Source: Patescibacteria group bacterium (GTDB lineage Bacteria; Patescibacteriota; Patescibacteriia; 2-12-FULL-60-25). Taken from it: a DNA stretch of 64,000 nt. The notes under the pieces were generated by a model. The model had not been told where the DNA came from. It did not search any database and saw only the letters and a program-made list of their open reading frames with translations. Location of the stretch: NCBI GenBank assembly GCA_031082005.1, contig JAVHLR010000001.1, positions 501,251-565,250 of the forward strand. Direction: 5' to 3'. Both the position numbers and the translations under genes were made by a program. This document shows positions 7,322-15,220 of this stretch, in pieces; position 1 is the first letter of the stretch, and the number at the start of each line of letters is the position of its first letter.

Positions 7322-8209
7322 ATGAACAAGCAACTCATGACTCTGGTTTTCGCGGTTCTCGGCATCATTGGTCTGATTGGTTGCGGCGACAACGAGCCCA
7401 AGCGCGCAAGCTCGGACGGCACGACGGTCCCTGCGGACCAGTGCCCAGCGCTCGGATCGGCCTCGGCTGCGGAAGGCGCCAAGTGCGCAGGAAACGTCGT
7501 GCATTGTGGCTTCTGGGTCCCGGCCAATTCGTCGGCCGCCTACGCCGCGTGCCAGGACAACAGTCAGCCCCCGTCGACCTGCAATGCGGGCCAGTCCTGC
7601 TCGACACCCGGCGTCGCCTGCACGGATAGCAGCGGAGTGGTGCTGGAGTGCTACTGCGGCATGTGGGCCAACGCGCTCATGAAGTCGCAGATCGACTGCA
7701 GCCCCTCCAACCCCAACCCGGGAACCGGCGGTAGCGGCGGATCTGGCGGATCGAGCGGTGGTACGGGCGGCAGCGGAAGCGGTGGATCGTACGGGTCCCC
7801 GGCGAGCGGATACGACACCTTCCACATCGAAGTGCTCGCCTCGGCGCAGCACATCTACTGCGAAGGAGCGAGCACCGAGCCGAGCTTCGGCGACGACGTC
7901 AACGTGAAGTTCTTCGAGTACTGGCACAGCTTCGGCTGTGACAGTTTCGACGGGAGCTTCTCCTGCGACATCTTCGTCCCCAGCAATGCTGCCCTCCGGT
8001 TCCAGTGCTACATGCAGAATCCTGATCCCGAACCCGGGGATCAGATCCGCTACACCTGTGCCAACCCGACGCAGCTGCTGCAGGGCGAGAGTTTCACCGT
8101 CAGCCGCAACGGCACGGTGGTCAGCACTGATCTCGCCGCCAACCTGGCACCCGAGGCCAACCCGCAGTCTTCATACAACTGCGTGAACCTCGGTTCCGCC
8201 GCGCAGTAG
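7322..8209 (+). CDS. Lipoprotein with Gly/Ser linker
   Basis: 295 residues; ATG follows GGGGAGAGG. The lipobox is LIG-C21, and the mature protein begins CGDNEP, the same six residues as the lipoprotein starting at 8616. A cysteine-rich N-terminal domain (about 38-125, 13 cysteines) is followed by a Gly/Ser linker (about 130-160, GGSGG repeats) and a C-terminal domain (about 163-295) with three further cysteine-rich segments. Gly/Ser linkers and this type of cysteine-rich lipoprotein are common in Myxococcota. No known domain recognised in either half. A hairpin terminator follows at 8236. Confidence 0.75.
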   Translation: MNKQLMTLVFAVLGIIGLIGCGDNEPKRASSDGTTVPADQCPALGSASAAEGAKCAGNVVHCGFWVPANSSAAYAACQDNSQPPSTCNAGQSCSTPGVACTDSSGVVLECYCGMWANALMKSQIDCSPSNPNPGTGGSGGSGGSSGGTGGSGSGGSYGSPASGYDTFHIEVLASAQHIYCEGASTEPSFGDDVNVKFFEYWHSFGCDSFDGSFSCDIFVPSNAALRFQCYMQNPDPEPGDQIRYTCANPTQLLQGESFTVSRNGTVVSTDLAANLAPEANPQSSYNCVNLGSAAQ

Positions 8210-8235
8210 TCTCTGCATTCTCCTCCCACCTCCTC

Positions 8236-8270
8236 AACTCCCCATTGTGGTCACACCGCAGTGGGGAGTT
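8236..8270 (+). terminator. Hairpin terminator of the 6451-8209 lipoprotein operon
   Basis: AACTCCCCATTG pairs with CAGTGGGGAGTT (one G-T pair), loop about 11 bases, followed by TTCGCATTT. It lies 26 bases after the last stop codon of the operon. Confidence 0.75.
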
Positions 8271-8298
8271 TCGCATTTATGTGATAGTTATCAGTTTT

Positions 8299-8360
8299 GT
8301 CATTCCAGCGCAGGCTGGAATCCAGAATATTCTAGATCCCGGCTCGGTGGCCGGGATGAC
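8299..8360. repeat. REP/BIME-like double palindrome
   Basis: The unit starts GTCATTCCAGC and ends CCGGGATGAC. It contains two hairpins, ATTCCAGC/GCTGGAAT and ATCCCGGC/GCCGGGAT (with wobble), joined by a short AT-rich centre. GTCATTCC...GGGATGAC elements of this kind are widely scattered intergenic repeats in bacteria. The half-unit at 4099-4120 is a second copy in this window. The stretch 8361-8504 shows no gene. Confidence 0.75.
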
Positions 8361-8504
8361 AGACGAATAGCGTGAAAACACTTTTTGTACTCATTGATTT
8401 TAACCCGCTACTCAAGATGAACCCCTTAGCTATTCTTTTTGTTCACCTCCCCCAAAATGCGTAAATGCTATCTACTATCTACCTATACCCATCCCTCGCT
8501 CTTG

Positions 8505-8533
8505 TTGACACTTTCTTATATATATGGTTAGGT
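8505..8533 (+). promoter_or_regulatory. Possible promoter for the MopE-motif lipoprotein
   Basis: A perfect TTGACA at 8505-8510 is followed after 17 bases by TTAGGT, a poor -10. The AT-rich TATATATA between them may matter. It belongs with the other TTGACA promoters of this block by position, but the -10 is uncertain. Confidence 0.35.
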
Positions 8534-8615
8534 CTGATATCCTAAAAGTGCAGAAAGCTGGCTTTTTTCGCCAAGAAATGGCTAAAAAAGCGAACCTTTT
8601 GCTAAGGAGATACTG

Positions 8616-9596
8616 ATGAACCGGAGTTCATTCGTAGCGTTTCTGACGGTATGTTTCGCACTCGTCGCATGCGGCGACAACGAGCCGATGGTCAATCCTG
8701 ACTTTGTCGGTGGAGCCGCAACCGGAGGAAGCGGTGCTGTCGGCGGTTCAGGCGGCGTAGCCGGAACCGGCGGAGTTGCCGGCCAGGGTGGATCTTCCGC
8801 TTCTGGCGGAACCGGCGGATCGTCTGGAGACGGAGGATCGGCAGGCGATGGCGGAGCTGGCGGTGATGGTGGCTCTGCCGCAACGGGCGGCAGTGGTGCT
8901 GTCGGAGGCTCTGGCGGAACCGGCGGATCGTCTGGAGGGGGCTCGGGTGGAAGTCCGCCCGTCTGCGATCCGAATGACCCGCCGATCGAGTGCGCCATGA
9001 CCACGACCTGCAACGGGCTTGCAGCCTGTCTACCCGACGGTTCAGCCCACGGCGAATGCACTCCACCCGCCGAAGTCTGCAACGACGGTGTGGACAACAA
9101 CTGCGACGGCGTGGCAGACGAAGGGTGCAGTACCAGCGTAGGCTGCGCCAATCAGGTTGGTCGCATCATTCGCTACGTCTTCACGACGCCGCAAAGCGCG
9201 GTGTACGCGAACATCACGCTGTTTGACGAGGCGCTCTTCGCCAACAACAGCCCGATGCCACGTCCCAACCCCTGTGGCGGATCCCAGAGCGACCAGTATT
9301 ACGCCTGGGGAACCGGCTGGGACTGTGGATGCAACGAGACGTGCCACGCCACCTACGATAACTCGGTCGACTGCACGGTTCACCGTCCGCTCGGCGCCAA
9401 GTTGCGCATCAACATCCAGATGTTCAGCATGGGTAACCCCATGACGAGCTCCTGGGCCTGCACCGACATCGTCGGCGCGCTCCAGAACGGCGCGCTCCAG
9501 ATCTACGTCGACGGCGTGCAGGTCGGCTACTCGTTCATCCCTGACCCGGACGCGGCCTACCCCGACCCCAACTGCAAGGTTGTGGTCCAGATCTAG
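8616..9596 (+). CDS. Lipoprotein with Gly/Ser repeats and MopE-type metal-binding motif
   Basis: 326 residues; ATG follows AAGGAGATACTG. The lipobox ends ALVA-C20 and the mature protein starts CGDNEP. Residues about 30-115 are a low-complexity Gly/Ser/Ala stretch built from GGSGG and GAVGGSGG units. Residues 155-172 hold CNDGVDNNCDGVADEGC, the Cys/Asp/Asn-rich calcium- or copper-binding motif of MopE-like proteins (PF11617). The C-terminal domain (about 175-326) contains further cysteines and aromatic residues and is not recognised. The combination is typical of secreted or surface lipoproteins of Myxococcota. Monocistronic, with its own leader and a terminator at 9623. Confidence 0.8.
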   Translation: MNRSSFVAFLTVCFALVACGDNEPMVNPDFVGGAATGGSGAVGGSGGVAGTGGVAGQGGSSASGGTGGSSGDGGSAGDGGAGGDGGSAATGGSGAVGGSGGTGGSSGGGSGGSPPVCDPNDPPIECAMTTTCNGLAACLPDGSAHGECTPPAEVCNDGVDNNCDGVADEGCSTSVGCANQVGRIIRYVFTTPQSAVYANITLFDEALFANNSPMPRPNPCGGSQSDQYYAWGTGWDCGCNETCHATYDNSVDCTVHRPLGAKLRINIQMFSMGNPMTSSWACTDIVGALQNGALQIYVDGVQVGYSFIPDPDAAYPDPNCKVVVQI

Positions 9597-9622
9597 GGCT
9601 TGACACCTCCCTCGCTTCTTCC

Positions 9623-9658
9623 GAACGCCTCCCGCAACCCGCGGCGAGGCGTTCTTCT
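9623..9658 (+). terminator. Hairpin terminator
   Basis: GAACGCCTC pairs with GAGGCGTTC, with an inner CCGC/GCGG stem, followed by TTCTTTTATTATTTT. It lies 26 bases after the MopE-motif gene and is the right end of the GC-rich secreted-protein block. Confidence 0.85.
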
Positions 9659-9716
9659 TTTATTATTTTCTCCCCCTTACGAGGAGAGAAACAAGAAAAA
9701 TATCGCCTCAATGTAA

Positions 9717-9814
9717 GTTTGCTTCGTTATTCGTACCTCATTCCTCGCAAAGACAGGTCTATATGCCGTCATTGCGAGGAGCGTAGACAAAACCGTAGGG
9801 CGACGCGGCAATCT
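9717..9814. repeat. Head-to-head pair of TCATTGCGAGGA-type intergenic repeats
   Basis: The right unit (9768-9814) reads GTCATTGCGAGGAGCGTAG...GCGACGCGGCAATCT, the well-known dispersed palindromic element of many bacteria. The left unit (9717-9755) is a degenerate copy in the opposite direction (TTCGTTATTCG...CATTCCTCGCAAAGACA). They separate the GC-rich block from the housekeeping genes. Confidence 0.7.
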
Positions 9815-9822
9815 CGGGCTTA

Positions 9823-9831
9823 TGCTATAAT
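9823..9831 (+). promoter_or_regulatory. Extended -10 promoter, leaderless start
   Basis: TG-C-TATAAT with TATAAT at 9826-9831; the ATG of the delta' gene follows after only 6 bases (TAGCCC). Transcription would start at or within one base of the ATG. The right end of the intergenic repeat lies just upstream. Confidence 0.7.
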
Positions 9832-9837
9832 TAGCCC

Positions 9838-10788
9838 ATGCCATCCAAGCTGGGAGATGGAATTATCGGGCATAGCGCAGTGGTGCGCATCCTGGAGTCG
9901 GCGCTGGGTAATCCTGCGCCGTGTTATCTTTTGTCTGGCCAATCCGACTTAGGCAAACACTTCCTGGCAGAGCGCTTTGTCCGTCTTCTGCTCGGCCTCG
10001 AAAATGACGACGCGCATTGGAAATCGCATCCTGATTTGAATGTTTTGGAAACTGAAGAGGGGAAGATGGCGGTGAGCGTAGAGCAAGTTCGTGAATTACG
10101 CGAGAAAGTCAGCCTCCGTCCCATGCGTGCTCCGCGTACCGTCACATATATCCCATGTGCCGATCGCCTGAATGAATCCGGAAACAACGCTTTGTTGAAG
10201 ATTATCGAAGAACCTCCGGCTGATGCGGTGTTCGTCCTAGTCGCGGAAGACACGAGCCGTATCCCCTCTACGGTCAAAAGCCGCGCCGTGATACTGCCGT
10301 TCAATCTAGTCCCATCAAGAGATATCGAAGCTGCACTCGTAGCGCAGGGCCATGCCGCCGAACAGGCTTCGCTTTTGGCCAAGGCTGCGCGCGGACGTCC
10401 TGCATTGGCTTTTGGAGCTCAAGGGCAAAAGACTCCTGGATATTTCTTTGTCCGCCGACTGCTTGACGCTCCGAACATCGGCGCACGCCTCGTCATCCTG
10501 GATGAAGTCGGACAAGTCTGTGAATCGGCGGAAGACTCATCGTCTGCCTGGCGCGAGATATTGAACTACGGTATGCAAGAGCTGGCTACGGCCTGGCCGC
10601 AGAAACCTCTCGAATCGACGATCCTGGCGATCGGCCTGATGACTGCATGGAGATATGTCGGCACAGCGGTCTCACCGCGCCTTATGTTGGATAGTGCAGC
10701 CGTGAAGCTTTCCTCTGACCTGCGAAAAATCCTGCCTAAACATTTCTCTTCTTATTTGCCCCAGGCTTTGCCTGCAATATTGAGCTAA
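9838..10788 (+). CDS. holB: DNA polymerase III subunit delta' (clamp-loader ATPase-like)
   Basis: 316 residues. Recognised by the opening of delta'-type proteins (GDGIIGHSAVVRILESAL), a P-loop-like GQSDLGKHFLAE at about 35-46 that ends in His instead of Ser/Thr, HPDLNVLE, the clamp-loader core NESGNNALLKIIEEPPADAVFVLVAED and the sensor-type TVKSRA. In the clamp loader, delta' is the stator that helps gamma/tau open the beta ring. The altered P-loop fits a subunit that does not hydrolyse ATP. The zinc-binding cysteines of classical delta' are not visible. The message is probably leaderless. A BNR-type lipoprotein gene follows after 10 bases. Confidence 0.85.
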   Translation: MPSKLGDGIIGHSAVVRILESALGNPAPCYLLSGQSDLGKHFLAERFVRLLLGLENDDAHWKSHPDLNVLETEEGKMAVSVEQVRELREKVSLRPMRAPRTVTYIPCADRLNESGNNALLKIIEEPPADAVFVLVAEDTSRIPSTVKSRAVILPFNLVPSRDIEAALVAQGHAAEQASLLAKAARGRPALAFGAQGQKTPGYFFVRRLLDAPNIGARLVILDEVGQVCESAEDSSSAWREILNYGMQELATAWPQKPLESTILAIGLMTAWRYVGTAVSPRLMLDSAAVKLSSDLRKILPKHFSSYLPQALPAILS

Positions 10789-10798
10789 ACAAAAAAAT

Positions 10799-11875
10799 AT
10801 GACATTAAACACGTTCTCCAAATATTTATTGGTTCCCTTGGCCGCAGTGGCCCTATTCGGCGCCGGTTGCGGCGGCACTTCGAGCGGTCCGACCGGTCCT
10901 GACGGCGGAGTCTGGAAATCTACGGATAAGGGCACGGCCTGGGTGAATAAACGTGCCTTGGTGCAGGGGGCAAAGATCTCTGCCGGCGCAGCGAGCTTCA
11001 ACATCACGAGTCTAGTCATGGATCCGCAAGACAGGAACACGCTGTATGCCGCGACTGCGGAGAACGGTTTAGCTTACAGTTTGGATGGCGGAGATTCATG
11101 GCAGCTCATGAAGATCGCCAACGTGACCAAGGTGAATGCCGTAGTCGTCAACCCTAAAGACAAGTGCACGATCTTCGTCGCTTCTGCGAATAAGATCTAT
11201 CGCACCGAGAACTGCGGACGTGATTGGAAAGAGGTCTATTTCGAACCGCGCTCTGACGTGTCTTTCACGCGTTTGGCTCTAGATTGGTTCAACCCAATCG
11301 TCATCTACGCCGGAACTTCCGATGGCGACATCTTGCGCTCGCAGGATGGCGGAGCGTATTACGAAAAGATAAAACGCATCGACGGTGTGCCGATCACCAG
11401 CATCGTCGTCGATCCGCATGATTCGCGCGCCGTGTATTTCGGTACGCGCACCGACGGTATCTGGAAGACGGCTGATGGCGGCATGACCTGGACGCAAATC
11501 AAGAAACAATTCGGCGACGATCTGGCCGATGGTCGACGCGTGACGCAGCTAGTGCTTGATCCCGTCGAGGCGAATGTCATCTACAACGTGTGCAAATACG
11601 GAATCCTGAAATCGACAGATGCCGGGGAGACATGGCAAGCACTTAATCTGACGAGCCCTCCGGGTACTGTGCAGATAAATTCCTTGGCCATCGATCCGAA
11701 GAATAATAAGAACCTGATTTACACGGGAGTCCGCACCTTGCAGTTCACGACAGACGGCGGCGCCAGTTGGGCGCCCAAGAAGCTTCCCACGACTCAAGCC
11801 GGTTCTGCGTTACTTATCGACCCGCAAGATAGCGGAGTGATTTACTTGGGAACCACGCCTCCGCCGAGCAACTAG
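10799..11875 (+). CDS. Lipoprotein with BNR/sortilin-type beta-propeller repeats
   Basis: 358 residues. Signal sequence with lipobox (ALFGAG-C), then a repeated blade pattern with S/T-x-D-x-G-x-x-W: STDKGTAW, SLDGGDSW, TENCGRDW, SQDGGAYY, TADGGMTW, STDAGETW, TTDGGASW. That is seven copies about 45-50 residues apart, which matches the Asp-box/BNR repeats of VPS10-, YCF48/HCF136- and sialidase-type beta-propellers. Probably a surface lipoprotein that binds a protein or glycan; no sialidase active-site residues are evident. Ten bases after holB, so likely cotranscribed. Confidence 0.8.
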   Translation: MTLNTFSKYLLVPLAAVALFGAGCGGTSSGPTGPDGGVWKSTDKGTAWVNKRALVQGAKISAGAASFNITSLVMDPQDRNTLYAATAENGLAYSLDGGDSWQLMKIANVTKVNAVVVNPKDKCTIFVASANKIYRTENCGRDWKEVYFEPRSDVSFTRLALDWFNPIVIYAGTSDGDILRSQDGGAYYEKIKRIDGVPITSIVVDPHDSRAVYFGTRTDGIWKTADGGMTWTQIKKQFGDDLADGRRVTQLVLDPVEANVIYNVCKYGILKSTDAGETWQALNLTSPPGTVQINSLAIDPKNNKNLIYTGVRTLQFTTDGGASWAPKKLPTTQAGSALLIDPQDSGVIYLGTTPPPSN

Positions 11876-11987
11876 ACTGCCCGCGTTGACTAAAACGCCA
11901 AAAAATGGAAAACTAGTCAGGTATCGCATCTGAAAGAAGCGTAAATTTAGAATCATCAAAACGCACAGAGTCAGTAAAAAATATACT

Positions 11988-12542
11988 ATGCCCAATTATA
12001 GCGAAAGTTCTAAACCGGAATTCAACAAGGTCATCGAGCGACTGGATAACGAACTGAAGAATATCCGCACCGGACGGGCAAATGCGGCCCTGGTGGAAGA
12101 TGTAAGGGTTGAAGCTTATGGTTCTACCATGGAACTTAAGGGTGTTGCTGCCATTTCCGTGCCTGACGCCAGGACGATCCAGATCGAACCGTGGGACAAG
12201 GGTTTGGTCAAAGAAGTCGAGAAAGCCCTGCTCGGAGCGAATCTGGGCGTCACCCCTAACGTGGCCGGCACCGTCATTCGCCTGAACATGCCGCAGATGA
12301 CCGAAGAGACGCGCCGTGACACGGTCAAGGCGGTCCAGCAGAAGGGGGAGCAGTCGCGCATCGCTGTCCGCAATGTGCGTGAAGATGTGCGTCAATCCAT
12401 CACCAAAGACGAAGAAGCCAAAGTCATAAACGAAGACGAGAAATTCCGCCAATTCGAATCTTTGGATAAATTGGTCAAGGAGTATAACGACAAGATAGAA
12501 AAAATGATCGACGATAAGGAGCAGGAAGTGATGACCATATGA
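11988..12542 (+). CDS. frr: Ribosome recycling factor
   Basis: 184 residues, the usual length. Typical RRF sequences are present: FNKVIERLDNELKNIRTGRAN near the N-terminus, the IEPWDKGLVKEVEKAL region with LGVTPNVAGTVIRLNMPQMTEETRR, and the C-terminal long helix ending in DKIEKMIDDKEQEVM. With EF-G it splits post-termination ribosomes. The gene overlaps glyS by four bases (ATGA), so synthesis of GlyRS is coupled to it. A TATACT abuts the ATG directly, which is too close for a -10, so the promoter is not resolved. Confidence 0.95.
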   Translation: MPNYSESSKPEFNKVIERLDNELKNIRTGRANAALVEDVRVEAYGSTMELKGVAAISVPDARTIQIEPWDKGLVKEVEKALLGANLGVTPNVAGTVIRLNMPQMTEETRRDTVKAVQQKGEQSRIAVRNVREDVRQSITKDEEAKVINEDEKFRQFESLDKLVKEYNDKIEKMIDDKEQEVMTI

Positions 12543-13921
12543 TATCGCCGGAAAAAAAGATGGACCTGCTCGTTTCGTTGTGCAAGCGACGTGGTTTTAT
12601 CTATCCTGATTCGGAGATCTACGGCGGTTTCGCCAACGCATTCGATTACGGGCCGTATGGCGTGGAACTCAAGAACAATATCCGCGACGCCTGGTGGAAG
12701 ATGTTCGTGCGCGGCCGTGAAGATGTCATCGGCCTGGATGCCCCGATCATCCAGAATCCCAAGATGTGGGAGGCATCCGGTCATGTCCAGAACTTCACTG
12801 ATCCGTTGGTCGACTGCAAAAAGTGTAAACGTCGTTTCCGCGCCGACCATCTGCTCGAAGCGAAGGCCGCAGAGCCCGGCTATGACAAAGAACGTCCGGT
12901 AGAAATCAAAGACATCAAATGTCCTGCCTGCGGCGGCGAACTGACGGATATCAGGCAATTCAACTGCATGTTCCGGACCGCGATCGGTGTCACCGAAGAT
13001 GCGACATCCGTGGCTTATCTGCGCCCTGAAACCGCCGGCGGCATGTTCGTCGCCTTCAAGGATATCCGCGATACCATGCGCAAACGCTTGCCCTTTGGCG
13101 TGGCCCAGGTCGGAAAAGCGTTCCGCAATGAAATCACGCCCGGCAACTTCATTTTTCGCACGCGTGAATTCGAACAGATGGAGATCGAATATTTCGTCAG
13201 GCCGGCCGATGCGCCGCAGGCTTTCGAGATGTGGCTGGGTGAGATGAAAAAATGGTTGAGCGACGTTTTGCGTATTAAGGATGAGAACCTGTATTTCCAC
13301 GAGATCCCCGACGAAGAACGCGCATTCTATTCGGCTCGCACGATCGATGTCGAGTATCGCTATCCCTTCGGTCTCAAGGAGTTGTATGGCCTGGCAAACC
13401 GTACCGATTACGATTTGGGCCGCCATCAAGAGCACTCCAAAGAAGATCTGCGCTGGCTTGATCCGGAGACGGGCGAGAAGCTGACGCCGTACGTAGTGGA
13501 GCCGACCTGGGGCCTCAACCGCACCGTTCTCGTGACTCTGCTTGAGCATCTCGATATCGACGAGGCAGACACAGCCGAAGGCGGGGATAAGGAACCGCGT
13601 ATGGTGTTGCGCTTGCCGCCGCAGTTGGCGCCGGTCAAGGCTGCGTTCCTGCCGTTGCAGAAAAAAGAGGAATTGACTGCTATCGCCCAGGGTTTGGCTG
13701 GCGAGCTGCGTCGTGACGGCATCAGCGTCGAATACGACGAGTCAGGTTCGATCGGCAAGCGTTATCGCCGACAGGATGAGATCGGCACACCGTGGTGCTT
13801 CACCGTGGATTTCGAATCATTGGACGATAAGAAAGTCACGGTCCGCGACCGCGACGCCATGACGCAAGAACGTATCGTCATCTCGGAAGTCGCAGAATGG
13901 GTCAAGAACAAATTGAAATAA
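12539..13921 (+). CDS. glyS: Glycyl-tRNA synthetase, single-chain (eukaryote/archaea-like) type
   Basis: 460 residues, class II synthetase. N-terminal LCKRRGFIYPDSEIYGGFANAFDYGPYGVELKNNI is diagnostic of the alpha2-type enzyme. The sequence continues with the insertion carrying CKKCKRRF and CPACGGELTDIRQFNCMF (four cysteines, a likely zinc site), the motif 2 region RPETAGGMFVAFKD...FGVAQVGKAFRNEITPGNFIFRTREFEQME, motif 3 GLNRTVLVTLLEH, and the anticodon-binding domain from about 360 to the end. Charges tRNA-Gly. Overlaps frr by four bases. Confidence 0.95.
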   Translation: MISPEKKMDLLVSLCKRRGFIYPDSEIYGGFANAFDYGPYGVELKNNIRDAWWKMFVRGREDVIGLDAPIIQNPKMWEASGHVQNFTDPLVDCKKCKRRFRADHLLEAKAAEPGYDKERPVEIKDIKCPACGGELTDIRQFNCMFRTAIGVTEDATSVAYLRPETAGGMFVAFKDIRDTMRKRLPFGVAQVGKAFRNEITPGNFIFRTREFEQMEIEYFVRPADAPQAFEMWLGEMKKWLSDVLRIKDENLYFHEIPDEERAFYSARTIDVEYRYPFGLKELYGLANRTDYDLGRHQEHSKEDLRWLDPETGEKLTPYVVEPTWGLNRTVLVTLLEHLDIDEADTAEGGDKEPRMVLRLPPQLAPVKAAFLPLQKKEELTAIAQGLAGELRRDGISVEYDESGSIGKRYRRQDEIGTPWCFTVDFESLDDKKVTVRDRDAMTQERIVISEVAEWVKNKLK

Positions 13922-13931
13922 AACACAAAAC

Positions 13932-15206
13932 ATGAAACCAAAAGTCCATACGCTCAAGAACGGCATGTCCGCCATCCTCGTCCCCCAAAAGGGCGCGGAA
14001 AGCATGACCTTATTCGTTCTGGTGAAAGTCGGATCGCGTTATGAGACGCGCGCCATCAACGGCGCTTCGCATTTCATCGAGCATCTGATGTTCAAAGGCA
14101 CGGAAAAGCGGCCGAATACCGAAATAATTTCGCGCGAGCTCGATCGTTACGGAGCCGAATATAACGCCTACACCGACAAGGACATCACGGCTTACTACAT
14201 CAAGATGGATGCGGCCAAGACGACGCTGGCTGTGGACATGCTCTATGACATGCTGTTCCACTCCAAATACGACCCGGAAGAGATCGAACGCGAAAGGGGA
14301 GTCATCATCGAGGAGATCAACATGTACGAGGACAATCCGCGCATGCACGTCGATGACCTCGTCGAAGAAGCATTGTTCCCGGATTCTACGCTGGGATGGA
14401 ATATCGCCGGACCGCGCGAAACTATCCGCAAAGTCTCGCGAGAAGAACTGATCGCTTACCGTGATGCATATTACATCCCGAAGCGCATGACGGTCGTCAT
14501 GGCGGGTAAGGTCTCTCCGGACGCCCTTAACTTGTTGGAAAAGACTTTCGGCACGGTCAAACGACCCGTTGGACGCGATAAGCGTTTTGATGTCTTCAAG
14601 GCACCCAAAAGACTGCGCGACGCGACCGGTCTGCAGAACAAACAGACGGAGCAGGTGCAGTTCGCTATGTCGTTCCACGGCCTCAAGATGCAGGACTCCA
14701 AGTTGCCTGCAGCCAGCCTGCTTTCGACCATCATGGGCGGAACCATGTCGTCGCGCCTCTTCATCCAGATCAGGGAACGTCGCGGTCTGTGCTATTCGAT
14801 AAGCAGCGGACATCAGGCTAGGGAAGATGTTGGGCTCTTTACTATTTTGGCTGGATTGGATAAGACGCGCATGCCGGAAGCCATCAAGGCGATCATCCAC
14901 GAACTCAAAGACGTGGTGAAGAACGGCGTCACTGACGAGGAACTGAAACGCGCCAAGGACCATATCCGCGGCCGAGTGACATTGGCTTTCGAGGATTCTG
15001 CGACACAGGCCGAATGGTACGGCAAAGACTGGCTTTTCCGCGGGAGGATAGAGACGTCCGATGAGCGCATGAGGCGTTTCGCTAAAGTGACTAAACAAGA
15101 CGTGCACAGACTAGCTGGGCAGATTTTCGACCCTGCCCACATGGCAACAGCTGTCATCGGACCATATCGGACCAAAGACTTGGTCCGCAAGATGATTCGT
15201 TGGTAA
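13932..15206 (+). CDS. M16B family zinc peptidase
   Basis: 424 residues. The inverted zinc motif HxxEH is HFIEH (His47, Glu50, His51), and the third ligand is likely the first Glu of EEINMYEDNPRMHV near residue 120-125. The C-terminal half is the inactive partner domain, with LSTIMGGTMSSRLFIQIRERRGLCYSI. Members of this group (processing-peptidase-like, PqqL/YmxG type) cut peptides or signal-peptide fragments in cytoplasm or envelope; no signal peptide is present. Lies 10 bases after glyS in the frr-glyS-tpiA run. Confidence 0.9.
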   Translation: MKPKVHTLKNGMSAILVPQKGAESMTLFVLVKVGSRYETRAINGASHFIEHLMFKGTEKRPNTEIISRELDRYGAEYNAYTDKDITAYYIKMDAAKTTLAVDMLYDMLFHSKYDPEEIERERGVIIEEINMYEDNPRMHVDDLVEEALFPDSTLGWNIAGPRETIRKVSREELIAYRDAYYIPKRMTVVMAGKVSPDALNLLEKTFGTVKRPVGRDKRFDVFKAPKRLRDATGLQNKQTEQVQFAMSFHGLKMQDSKLPAASLLSTIMGGTMSSRLFIQIRERRGLCYSISSGHQAREDVGLFTILAGLDKTRMPEAIKAIIHELKDVVKNGVTDEELKRAKDHIRGRVTLAFEDSATQAEWYGKDWLFRGRIETSDERMRRFAKVTKQDVHRLAGQIFDPAHMATAVIGPYRTKDLVRKMIRW

Positions 15207-15220
15207 AAAGAAAACGAAAT

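Noticed and set aside
6698-7927. 409-codon minus-strand frame over the lipoprotein genes
   Set aside because: Shadow of G/C-rich coding sequence; both plus-strand lipoproteins have lipoboxes and ribosome sites.
11982-11987. TATACT as -10 of frr
   Set aside because: It touches the ATG directly; transcription would begin inside the gene.
12392-13549. 385-codon minus-strand frame opposite glyS
   Set aside because: Lies across highly conserved glycyl-tRNA synthetase motifs on the plus strand.
14010-15107. 365-codon minus-strand frame opposite the M16 peptidase
   Set aside because: The plus strand carries HxxEH and conserved M16 sequence; the minus frame has none.
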